Positions 1-6,560 of a stretch of 9,761 nucleotides of DNA are shown here, in pieces. Below the pieces are notes generated by a model. That model did not search any database and was not told where the DNA came from. It saw only the letters and a list, made by a program, of their open reading frames with translations. Where the stretch lies: the NCBI GenBank assembly GCA_031270525.1, contig JAISXN010000101.1, positions 1 to 9,761 of the forward strand, written 5' to 3'. Position numbers and translations under genes: made by a program. This DNA is from Candidatus Symbiothrix sp. Its GTDB lineage: Bacteria > Bacteroidota > Bacteroidia > Bacteroidales > Azobacteroidaceae. The number at the start of each line of letters is the position of its first letter. Positions within the stretch are counted from its first letter, which is position 1.

Positions 1-2315
1 ATGCCGAATTTGACGGCGAAAAAATCCATATATTTCAAATTGAACAAATTATCAATAATCAGTCCGGTTTCTTGATAAATGTGGTTTTTGATTTGAAATT
101 GAATGTCGGCATGTTCGGAAGCATTTTCCAAATTTCCCCAACCGGCATTGTACGAAAAGTTTAACTCCGGACTAAACTTTTTTGTCTTCAATAACAAACT
201 ACCGAAATTGTGTGTAAAAAATAGATTAGCATATCTATCCGATAAAAATTCATAAGGTAGCATCGTTTGGAATGTGCGCGGTATAAAATAGGAAAACAGC
301 TCATCTTTGCTACCCTCGCCTGTGAAAAGCAATCCGCAAGGCAGCGGACGGTCGATGTAACCGCCTTCGAGAAACAAATTTGTTTGCCCAATGCGTCCAT
401 TGTAGGCAACGAGATGCATTGAGGCTTCCAATTTATTGAAAATAAAACTGTTGGCATGTAAGAAATTTACCCCGCGCGTATAAGTCAAGTTAAAAACAGG
501 ATTTCCGCCGGATATGTTCAGGCGGTGTTTGCCAAGCGTCGAATATTTTGCTCCGGGTGCATAACGCAGGCTAATTTGCGCATAATCGGAAACATAATCC
601 GGCAGCGTATTTCCCCGGAACGAGTATTCATACAATGGAGAAAGTTTGTTCGTATTAATCAAAAGATTGATTTTCAATGATTTAACAATATGAGCGCTTG
701 CTTCCAATCTATTTTCCACACATTGGTCGAAGCGCCATGATTCTAAGTTGCGCAGATAATCCGCAACAAAACCAAACGAATTTGTCATTTCCCTGCCAAG
801 CTCTTTCAGGCTGTTTTGGTAACTGTATTTCAACTTGACGTCACGTGCGCGATTGAATATAAATTCCACATCGCCTCCGTATTTCCATTTCCTGTCTTTG
901 ATTCCATATCCGAAATAACCTCCAATGGATATGAACTTTATCATATTTTCATTGGTGTGCAGACCCAATCCCCAACGGCTATTTTCGAAACGATTCCTGC
1001 TGTAAATTCTCGGCAAATCAACATCAATTTTGTTAATAGAAATTTTTCCCTCATCAATTCCGGAGATGCCGTTTATCACATAATCCATTATATAATGGCG
1101 TTTCTTCATCACACTGTCAATCTGATGATAAGCCTCGATTTCTTTTTTCGTCAGAGATACCGGGCGGTATCTATTGAGAAGCGTATCACTGTTTTTGATG
1201 CTTTTTTCGTCAAGGAAAATTGTTTCCAAGCGAGGTTTAAATGTCTGATTTACAAATGAAACACTGTCTATTTGAGCAGAAACAAAATAGGCGGGATACG
1301 AATCGGAAAATTTTTTGAGACCGAAAACGGGCATCTTTATCTTAAAAGCGATTTCTTCTTCCAGATTCGAGGGAAACCATCTCCCGTCCGTTCGTGCATA
1401 TTCTTGTTTAAATGTAAATGTAACAGACCGTTTATCATTGGGTTGGGCGACGATACTTTTAAGTGCGTAGCCTTGCGAACTGATATACATTTTTCCACGC
1501 AAAGCATTGAGATTCTTATTTTTCTTGGGAAAATAACTGATTTCAAAAACCGTATCTTCTTCGTTAATAAATTCATTTTCAAGATAATAATTGTATATAT
1601 TCAGGCAACCGTCACAAAGCGGACTGAGATAATCTGTTTCTAATTTATTTTCCGAATCTACCCCGCCGAAAATAGATATATTGTTGTTATAAAATGAAAT
1701 AGCTTTATAAAAAAGCGTGTAAGTAACTTCTCCGAAAACCGGCGTTTTCAAACCCGAAGTTCGCGTAGCAATAATTTTTTCTTCCGTTGCGCCCTCCGAT
1801 TTACGACACAGGCTCAGGTTTTCGGAAATAAGATAAGTATTTTTGTCATTCTTTATTTCCGAACTATTGGTGGATGAGGGTGATAATCCTCCTAAAACTG
1901 TTTTTTGGTAACAGCGGTATGAATAATTATCGTAACGTTCAAAATTATTCGAATCTTTATTTTTCAAAGCTTCGCGAATAATTCGCAATGCGGGATTATT
2001 TCCGGGTCGTATCAAAATTTCATTTAATTGTATCTCATTTTCTTCCAATTCGACAAACATATAACCGGCAGTAACATAAACAGTTAATGAATTATAACCG
2101 ATACAGGATACCGTCAAGGTACGAATACCGGGAACAATCGAAAATTCTCCTTTTGCATTGGCAATCATACCGCTTTTTGTTGTTCCGAGTTCGTAACTCA
2201 GGGACGCAAAAGGAATCGGGAAATGTGTTTTTTTATCCGTTATTACACCTTTTATCTGAGCATGTATACAGGCTACAGAAAAAATGAGATAAGCAATAGT
2301 AATTTTAATTCGCAT
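1..2315 (-). CDS. DUF5686 / carboxypeptidase-regulatory-like outer-membrane protein, C-terminus cut by window edge
   Basis: Reading the minus strand from the ATG at 2315 gives 771 codons without a stop, running off the left edge. Residues 1-19 (MRIKITIAYLIFSVACIHA) look like a signal peptide. Residues 21-95 resemble a CarboxypepD_reg-like beta-sandwich (IKGVITDKKT, then PFASL, GEFSI and VSCIGY). Next comes the NPALRIIREALKNKD stretch at 107-121, typical of DUF5686 proteins. Residues 440-485 (NRFENSRWGLGLHTN, then GGYFGYGIKDRKWKYGGD) and 685-705 (MLPYEFLSDRYANLFFTHNFG) match the family's C-terminal half, which alternates like a beta-barrel. Family members are usually around 800-850 residues, so perhaps 40-80 are missing. 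Export to the outer membrane is inferred; the molecular function is unknown. The gene is divergent from the DUF177-rpmF unit. The shorter plus-strand frames inside it are shadows. Confidence 0.88.
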   Translation of the reverse strand, partial: MRIKITIAYLIFSVACIHAQIKGVITDKKTHFPIPFASLSYELGTTKSGMIANAKGEFSIVPGIRTLTVSCIGYNSLTVYVTAGYMFVELEENEIQLNEILIRPGNNPALRIIREALKNKDSNNFERYDNYSYRCYQKTVLGGLSPSSTNSSEIKNDKNTYLISENLSLCRKSEGATEEKIIATRTSGLKTPVFGEVTYTLFYKAISFYNNNISIFGGVDSENKLETDYLSPLCDGCLNIYNYYLENEFINEEDTVFEISYFPKKNKNLNALRGKMYISSQGYALKSIVAQPNDKRSVTFTFKQEYARTDGRWFPSNLEEEIAFKIKMPVFGLKKFSDSYPAYFVSAQIDSVSFVNQTFKPRLETIFLDEKSIKNSDTLLNRYRPVSLTKKEIEAYHQIDSVMKKRHYIMDYVINGISGIDEGKISINKIDVDLPRIYSRNRFENSRWGLGLHTNENMIKFISIGGYFGYGIKDRKWKYGGDVEFIFNRARDVKLKYSYQNSLKELGREMTNSFGFVADYLRNLESWRFDQCVENRLEASAHIVKSLKINLLINTNKLSPLYEYSFRGNTLPDYVSDYAQISLRYAPGAKYSTLGKHRLNISGGNPVFNLTYTRGVNFLHANSFIFNKLEASMHLVAYNGRIGQTNLFLEGGYIDRPLPCGLLFTGEGSKDELFSYFIPRTFQTMLPYEFLSDRYANLFFTHNFGSLLLKTKKFSPELNFSYNAGWGNLENASEHADIQFQIKNHIYQETGLIIDNLFNLKYMDFFAVKFG

Positions 2316-2347
2316 CCTTAAGCAAAATTTTGTTGTAAAAACCCATG

Positions 2348-2355
2348 CAAATATA
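2348..2355 (-). promoter_or_regulatory. Bacteroidota -7 promoter box for the DUF5686 gene
   Basis: On the minus strand the bases read TATATTTG, an exact match to the Bacteroidota consensus TAnnTTTG, followed by CATGG. Transcription would begin about 7 bases downstream, near 2341, leaving a leader of roughly 25 bases before the ATG at 2315. I see no convincing TTG/TTTG -33 element 19-21 bases upstream. AAGG lies directly against the ATG, too close to act as a normal Shine-Dalgarno. Confidence 0.6.
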
Positions 2356-2417
2356 TTAATTGTTTTGTTTACGATGATTATTTCACCGCGATATTTTATT
2401 TATCAAAGATTTTTTCC

Positions 2418-2425
2418 TATCTTTG
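2418..2425 (+). promoter_or_regulatory. Bacteroidota -7 promoter box for the DUF177-rpmF unit
   Basis: TATCTTTG matches TAnnTTTG exactly and is followed by CACGG. The predicted transcription start is around 2431-2433, giving a leader of about 18 A-rich bases before the TTG at 2450. The box covers the TTG at 2423 that would open a longer reading frame, so that codon should not be in the mRNA. A -33 element is not evident: the bases around 2396-2399 are TTAT. Confidence 0.65.
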
Positions 2426-2449
2426 CACGGTTTTAAAAAAAGAAAAGAA

Positions 2450-3031
2450 TTGGGAAAATTTGATTTATATAAAGTGGATCTGAAAGGAATGCAGGAAGAT
2501 GTTCTGGAATATGAATATTTACTTGACAATCAATTCTTTATTAATATCGGCGGAGAAGACATTCAAAAAGGGCGGGTCAAAGTTATTCTAACGCTGACCA
2601 GGCACAAAGGCTTTTTCGATTTCGCGTTTGTTCTGTCGGGGATTGCGATTGTTCCGTGCGACAGATGTCTGGACGATATGGATTTTCCCATCGAAACTAC
2701 AGCGCATCTGGTTGTGAAATTCGGTAAAGATTATGCGGAAGAAAGCGATGAAATTGTGGTTATTCCCGAATCGGAAGGAATTATCAATCTGGCATGGTTT
2801 CTGTATGAGTTTGTTGCGCTGGCGATTCCAATCAAGCACGTACACACTCCCGGAAAATGCAACAAGCAAATGACTTCAAAACTGAAAAAACACTCGGCTA
2901 AATCCGAAGACGACGACGACTCGTTTGATATAGACATGGACGATATAGTCATTACAAGCGATGACGATTCCAACGAAAAGGACACTGACCCGAGATGGGA
3001 CGCATTAAAAGGACTCAAAGACGAAGATTAA
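2450..3031 (+). CDS. DUF177 (YceD-type) large-subunit rRNA accumulation protein
   Basis: The product has 193 residues and belongs to the DUF177/YceD family, whose characterised relatives affect 23S rRNA accumulation; the gene commonly sits just before rpmF, as here. Visible features are the N-terminal MGKFDLYKVDLKGM, the VPCDRCLDDM segment with a Cys70-x-x-Cys73 pair, a later His130/His132/Cys137 group (KHVHTPGKCN) that could complete a metal site, an acidic stretch at about 153-178 rich in Asp, and the C-terminal DPRWDALKGL common in this phylum. I chose TTG at 2450 because the family usually begins at MGKFD and because the frame's upstream TTG (2423) lies within the -7 box. The first ATG, at 2489, would remove conserved sequence. 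The gene ends 29 AT-rich bases before rpmF and is probably cotranscribed with it. The metal-binding idea is inference. Confidence 0.88.
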   Translation: MGKFDLYKVDLKGMQEDVLEYEYLLDNQFFINIGGEDIQKGRVKVILTLTRHKGFFDFAFVLSGIAIVPCDRCLDDMDFPIETTAHLVVKFGKDYAEESDEIVVIPESEGIINLAWFLYEFVALAIPIKHVHTPGKCNKQMTSKLKKHSAKSEDDDDSFDIDMDDIVITSDDDSNEKDTDPRWDALKGLKDED

Positions 3032-3060
3032 TCAATAAAATATCTAAAATTTAAAATAAA

Positions 3061-3249
3061 ATGGCACATCCTAAACGAAGAGTTGGTAAAACCAGAAGAG
3101 ACAAAAGAAGATCGCATGACCATGCGGTTGTTCCCCAATTAGCTATTGATCCGACAACAGGCGAATACCATTTGTACCACAGAGCCCACTGGTATGAAGG
3201 AAAATTGTATTACAAAGGTAAAGTAATCGTTGACAAAGCGGAAGCTTAG
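3061..3249 (+). CDS. rpmF: 50S ribosomal protein L32, cysteine-free (zinc-independent) form
   Basis: A 62-residue basic protein beginning [20 protein letters not shown], the standard L32 start, so the ATG at 3061 is secure. L32 is a small structural protein of the large subunit. Zinc-binding L32 carries two CxxC pairs; this one has no cysteine at all. Asp30 and Thr33 stand where the first pair would be, and the second-pair region reads [16 protein letters not shown]. That is the C-minus type, expected to fold without zinc. It lies directly after the DUF177 gene, a very widespread pairing, and is followed by a short inverted repeat and a hairpin terminator. Unlike the E. coli order, no plsX lies between rpmF and fabH. 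Confidence 0.96.
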   Translation: MAHPKRRVGKTRRDKRRSHDHAVVPQLAIDPTTGEYHLYHRAHWYEGKLYYKGKVIVDKAEA

Positions 3250-3264
3250 TTGACAATATGTCAA
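3250..3264 (+). repeat. Short perfect inverted repeat just after rpmF
   Basis: TTGACA-ATA-TGTCAA is a 6-base perfect inverted repeat with a 3-base loop. It begins on the base after the rpmF stop codon and sits 8 bases before the terminator stem. It could form a small 3'-end hairpin in the mRNA or be a protein-binding palindrome. No T-tract follows it, so it is not itself a terminator. Chance occurrence is possible at this size. Confidence 0.4.
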
Positions 3265-3269
3265 TATAA

Positions 3270-3313
3270 AAAACCCTAAACAGTTGATGAAAATCACTTT
3301 TTAGGGTCTTTTT
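3270..3313 (+). terminator. Rho-independent terminator after rpmF
   Basis: ACCCTAAA (3273-3280) pairs perfectly with TTTAGGGT (3300-3307). Between them an inner stem can form: AGT/GAT against ATC/ACT with one bulged T and a GAAA loop. The run CTTTTT at 3308-3313 follows, and A residues precede the stem. It should end most transcripts from the DUF177-rpmF promoter, so fabH-era-der either has its own promoter or depends on readthrough. I found no exact TAnnTTTG box in the 30 AT-rich bases between the T-run and the fabH start. Confidence 0.8.
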
Positions 3314-3343
3314 AATTATTTATTTAATGTTTAATTATAATTT

Positions 3344-4342
3344 ATGAACAAAGTTCATGCTGTAATAACAGGCGTTGGCGGGTATATTCCCGAATACGTC
3401 CTGACAAATGAAGAAATTTCTACTTACGTGGATACTTCCGATGAATGGATTCTCCAGAGAATAGGCATCAGGGAAAGACGTATTCTAAAACCGGAAGAAG
3501 GTGTCGGAATCACCTATTTAGCGAAAAAAGCGATTGAAGATTTAAGGAGCAGGAAAGATTTTGATCCTTTGGAAATAGAAGCGATTATTTTTGCGACTTC
3601 TACGCCCGATTATATCCTGCCTAATTCCGCATCGCTGATTGCATACCGGATGGGAATGACCAATGCTTTCGGTTTTGATTTGTCCGCCGCTTGCAGCGGC
3701 TATATTTATGCCCTGGAAGTCGCCCAAGCCTTTATAACTTCGGGAAAATACAAAAAAGTACTCGTCATTGCCGGCGACGTTTTGTCGACAATCACCGATA
3801 CCCTGGACAGGAACAGTTGCCCGATTTTTTCGGACGCTTGCGGGGTTGCCTTGCTGGAATCGACTACGGACGAAGAAGGAATTGTTGATTCCATCATGCG
3901 TGTGGACGGAAACAGTCTGGAACATCTGCAAATGTGGGGCGGCGGGTCGGCTCATCCGGCAAGCCACGAAACGATTGATCAACGAATGCACTTTATCCAC
4001 CAGGACGGGAAAGTGGTTTTCAAACGCGCTGTTACCGCTATGGCCGGGGTTTGCGAAGAAATCATCCAAAGAAATGGTTTGACGAAAGACGACGTCAATT
4101 GGGTAGTTCCTCATCAGGCTAACCTCCGGATTATTGAAGCGGTAGCCAACCGCATGGATATTCCGCTCGACAAAGTCATGGTAAATATTGATAAATACGG
4201 CAATTCAAGCGCCGGAACCATTCCGCTCTGTTTGTGGGAATGGGAAAAATACTTGCAGAAAGGCGACAAGGTAATTCTTACCGCATTTGGAGCCGGTTAT
4301 ACCTGGGGAGCTGTTTACCTGAAATGGGGATATAATGCATAA
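3344..4342 (+). CDS. fabH: 3-oxoacyl-ACP synthase III (KAS III)
   Basis: This cytosolic enzyme condenses an acyl-CoA, usually acetyl-CoA, with malonyl-ACP to start type II fatty-acid synthesis. The 332-residue length is normal. The thiolase-fold catalytic triad is complete: Cys117 in LSAACSGY, His257 in VPHQANLRI, and Asn287 in NIDKYGNSSAG. The N-terminus (ITGVGGYIPEYVLTNEE, then TSDEWI and GIRERR) and the C-terminal GAGYTWGAVYLKW are typical. The VPHQAN-R region, with Arg262, is where ACP docks in the family. The gene follows the rpmF terminator, and its last 8 bases overlap the start of era (ATGCATAA), which implies translational coupling. Branched-chain versus acetyl primer preference cannot be read with confidence from sequence. 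Confidence 0.96.
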   Translation: MNKVHAVITGVGGYIPEYVLTNEEISTYVDTSDEWILQRIGIRERRILKPEEGVGITYLAKKAIEDLRSRKDFDPLEIEAIIFATSTPDYILPNSASLIAYRMGMTNAFGFDLSAACSGYIYALEVAQAFITSGKYKKVLVIAGDVLSTITDTLDRNSCPIFSDACGVALLESTTDEEGIVDSIMRVDGNSLEHLQMWGGGSAHPASHETIDQRMHFIHQDGKVVFKRAVTAMAGVCEEIIQRNGLTKDDVNWVVPHQANLRIIEAVANRMDIPLDKVMVNIDKYGNSSAGTIPLCLWEWEKYLQKGDKVILTAFGAGYTWGAVYLKWGYNA

Positions 4343-5219
4343 ATCGGGATTTGTAAATATCGTCGGGAATCCGAATGTCGGAAAATCAACGCTGATGAAT
4401 TTGCTGGTGGGCGAACGAATTTCCATCATCACTTCTAAAGCCCAGACTACCCGCCACCGGATTATGGGCATTGTCAATACCGATGAGATGCAAATCGTTT
4501 ATTCCGATACGCCGGGCGTCCTGAAACCCAATTATAAATTGCAGGAGAGCATGTTAAGTTTCTCTCAATCGGCTTTGGACGACGCCGACGTACTGATTTA
4601 TGTTACCGATGTAGTGGAAAAAATCGATAAAAATGATTTTTTCCTGGAAAAAGTAAAAAAAACAACTTCGCCGGTTTTGTTGGTAATCAATAAAATTGAC
4701 CTGACCCATCAAAAGGGTTTGGAAAAAAGCGTCGCCGAATGGCAGACGATTTTGCCGCAAGCGGAAATTATCCCCATTTCGGCAACCAACAAATTTAATA
4801 TTGATTACCTCAAAAAACGGATTGAAGCCTTAATTCCCGATTCTCCGCCTTATTTTGAAAAAGATGCTTTAACGGACAGACCTGCAAGATTTTTCGTGAC
4901 GGAAATCATCCGTGAGAAAATTTTGTCGTATTATCAGAAAGAAATTCCCTATTCGACCGAAGTCGTTGTGGAACAATTTATTGAAAGTCCGGATTTGATT
5001 CGCATCAAGGCTATGATTATTGTTGAACGGGAATCGCAAAAAGGCATTATCATCGGCGAACAGGGGAAAGCCCTTAAAAAAGCCGCTTCGATGGCGCGTA
5101 AAGACCTCGAACGGTTTTTTGATAAGAAGATTTTTATTGAAATATTTGTCCGGGTTGAGAAAGATTGGAGAAATCGCGATAGTTTATTGCGGAAATTCGG
5201 ATATGATTTAAGAATTTAA
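4335..5219 (+). CDS. era: GTPase Era, 30S subunit assembly factor
   Basis: Era is a GTPase that binds the 3' end of 16S rRNA during small-subunit maturation. All GTP-binding motifs are present: G1 GNPNVGKS (11-18), switch I with TTR (38-40), G3 DTPG (58-61), G4 NKID (119-122) and G5 SAT (149-151). The C-terminal KH RNA-binding domain carries its GxxG loop as GEQG (241-244), followed by the usual KDLERFF and DWR---LLRKFGY ending. The length of 294 residues is normal. Translation starts inside the end of fabH (8-base overlap), and the TAA stop shares its last A with the ATG of der (TAATG), so the three genes are very likely one coupled transcript. Confidence 0.97.
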   Translation: MHKSGFVNIVGNPNVGKSTLMNLLVGERISIITSKAQTTRHRIMGIVNTDEMQIVYSDTPGVLKPNYKLQESMLSFSQSALDDADVLIYVTDVVEKIDKNDFFLEKVKKTTSPVLLVINKIDLTHQKGLEKSVAEWQTILPQAEIIPISATNKFNIDYLKKRIEALIPDSPPYFEKDALTDRPARFFVTEIIREKILSYYQKEIPYSTEVVVEQFIESPDLIRIKAMIIVERESQKGIIIGEQGKALKKAASMARKDLERFFDKKIFIEIFVRVEKDWRNRDSLLRKFGYDLRI

Positions 5220-6529
5220 TGAGTAATATTATTGCCATAGTAGGTCGCCCGAACGTAGGGAAATCGACCTTGTTTAATCGCTTGACACAAACACGACAAG
5301 CCATCGTGGATGAAGAAGCAGGAACCACCCGCGACCGCCAGTACGGCAAAGCGGAGTGGACGGGGAAAGAATTTTCCGTCATCGACACCGGAGGTTGGGT
5401 ACTTCATTCGGAAGACGTTTTCGAAGGGGAAATCAACAAACAAGTACAGATTGCCATCGAAGAAGCGGATGTAATTCTGTTTGTCGTTGACGTTTTAACC
5501 GGAATTACCGATTTGGACGATCAAATCGCCGATATGCTTCGCCGCAGCAAAAAGCCGGTTGTCGTGGTTTCCAACAAAGCCGATACTTTCGACCTTCATT
5601 CGCAGTCGGCTGAGTTTTACGCCTTGGGCTTGGGCGAACCTTATAGCATTTCGGCGGTAAACGGTTCGGGAACCGGCGAACTGTTGGATTTTTTGGTTTC
5701 CAAATTCGATAACAAAGAAGAGAAAATCGAAGAAGATATTCCCAAAATAGCAATCGTCGGCCGTCCGAATGTCGGTAAATCGTCCTTACTCAATGCTTTC
5801 ATCGGCGAAGAACGAAATATTGTAACCGATATTGCAGGCACTACCCGCGATTCCATTTATACTTTATATGACAAATTCGGCTTGAAATTTTATTTGGTCG
5901 ATACGGCCGGTATCCGCAAAAAAGGCAAAGTGAATGAAGATTTGGAATATTATTCGGTCATCCGGGCTATTCGTACGATTGAAAATGCCGACGTATGTAT
6001 TTTGATGCTTGACGCTACGCGAGGCATCGAATCGCAGGATATGAATATTTTTTCCCTGATTCAAAAAAACCGGAAAGGTTTGGTAGTCGTTGTGAACAAA
6101 TGGGATTTGGTTGAAAACAAAGACCAGAAAGTAATAAAAACCTTCGAAAACGCGATTCGCGAACGGACGGCTCCTTTTACCGATGTGCCGGTTATCTTTT
6201 CTTCCGTACTTACCAAACAACGGATTTTCAAGATATTAGAAACTGCGAATACGGTTTATAAGACAAAGACTGCAAAAATTCCCACTCACCAACTCAACGA
6301 AGTCTTATTGCCGATTATTGAGAAAACGCCTCCGCCCATGTACAAGGGAAAGGTAGTTAAAATCAAATATATCACACAGTTACCCAAAACGGCTGTTCCG
6401 AGTTTTGTCTTTTTCTGCAATTTGCCGCAGTGGGTAAAAGAGCCTTATAAACGTTTTCTCGAAAACCAAATCCGGAAAAACTGGACGATGACGGGGACGC
6501 CGATTAATGTTTTTATGCGGGAAAAATAA
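5219..6529 (+). CDS. der: GTPase Der (EngA), 50S subunit assembly factor
   Basis: Der has two tandem GTPase domains and takes part in late 50S assembly. The first domain shows GRPNVGKS (9-16), DTGG (56-59) and NKAD (119-122). A charged linker at about 163-174 leads to the second domain with GRPNVGKS (181-188), DTAG (228-231) and NKWD (293-296). A KH-like C-terminal domain fills about 350-436, including [17 protein letters not shown] and the late NPL-type segment [19 protein letters not shown]. The 436-residue length is standard for the family. The start ATG overlaps the era stop by one base. The stop codon is only 5 bases from the stop of the oppositely oriented DUF58 gene. Confidence 0.97.
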   Translation: MSNIIAIVGRPNVGKSTLFNRLTQTRQAIVDEEAGTTRDRQYGKAEWTGKEFSVIDTGGWVLHSEDVFEGEINKQVQIAIEEADVILFVVDVLTGITDLDDQIADMLRRSKKPVVVVSNKADTFDLHSQSAEFYALGLGEPYSISAVNGSGTGELLDFLVSKFDNKEEKIEEDIPKIAIVGRPNVGKSSLLNAFIGEERNIVTDIAGTTRDSIYTLYDKFGLKFYLVDTAGIRKKGKVNEDLEYYSVIRAIRTIENADVCILMLDATRGIESQDMNIFSLIQKNRKGLVVVVNKWDLVENKDQKVIKTFENAIRERTAPFTDVPVIFSSVLTKQRIFKILETANTVYKTKTAKIPTHQLNEVLLPIIEKTPPPMYKGKVVKIKYITQLPKTAVPSFVFFCNLPQWVKEPYKRFLENQIRKNWTMTGTPINVFMREK

Positions 6530-6560
6530 TATTTTCACCAGTCGCCCCGCGCTTTTATTT
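6517..6560 (+). terminator. Possible terminator across the der / DUF58 convergence
   Basis: GCGGG (6517-6521) can pair with CCCGC (6546-6550). Inside this arm AAAAT/ATTTT can form a second small stem around the der stop codon. A T-rich run, CTTTTATTT, follows at 6552-6560. It would serve the plus-strand fabH-era-der transcript. The outer stem is only 5 base pairs with a long interior, and no comparable T-run exists on the minus-strand side, so support is weak. Confidence 0.3.

Noticed and set aside
816..1643. Plus-strand open frames of 147 and 123 codons
   Set aside because: They lie opposite the continuous DUF5686 reading frame, which has clear family motifs; their translations show no recognisable domain.
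2087..2287. Plus-strand frame of 66 codons
   Set aside because: It is antisense to the signal peptide and carboxypeptidase-regulatory-like part of the DUF5686 gene, with no motif of its own.
2423..2449. N-terminal extension MHGFKKRKE on the DUF177 protein
   Set aside because: The TTG that would start it lies inside the -7 promoter box, and the family begins at MGKFD.
3542..4114. Minus-strand frame of 190 codons within fabH
   Set aside because: Shadow of a gene with an intact catalytic triad; the translated sequence is low in coherent hydrophobic pattern and has no known motif.
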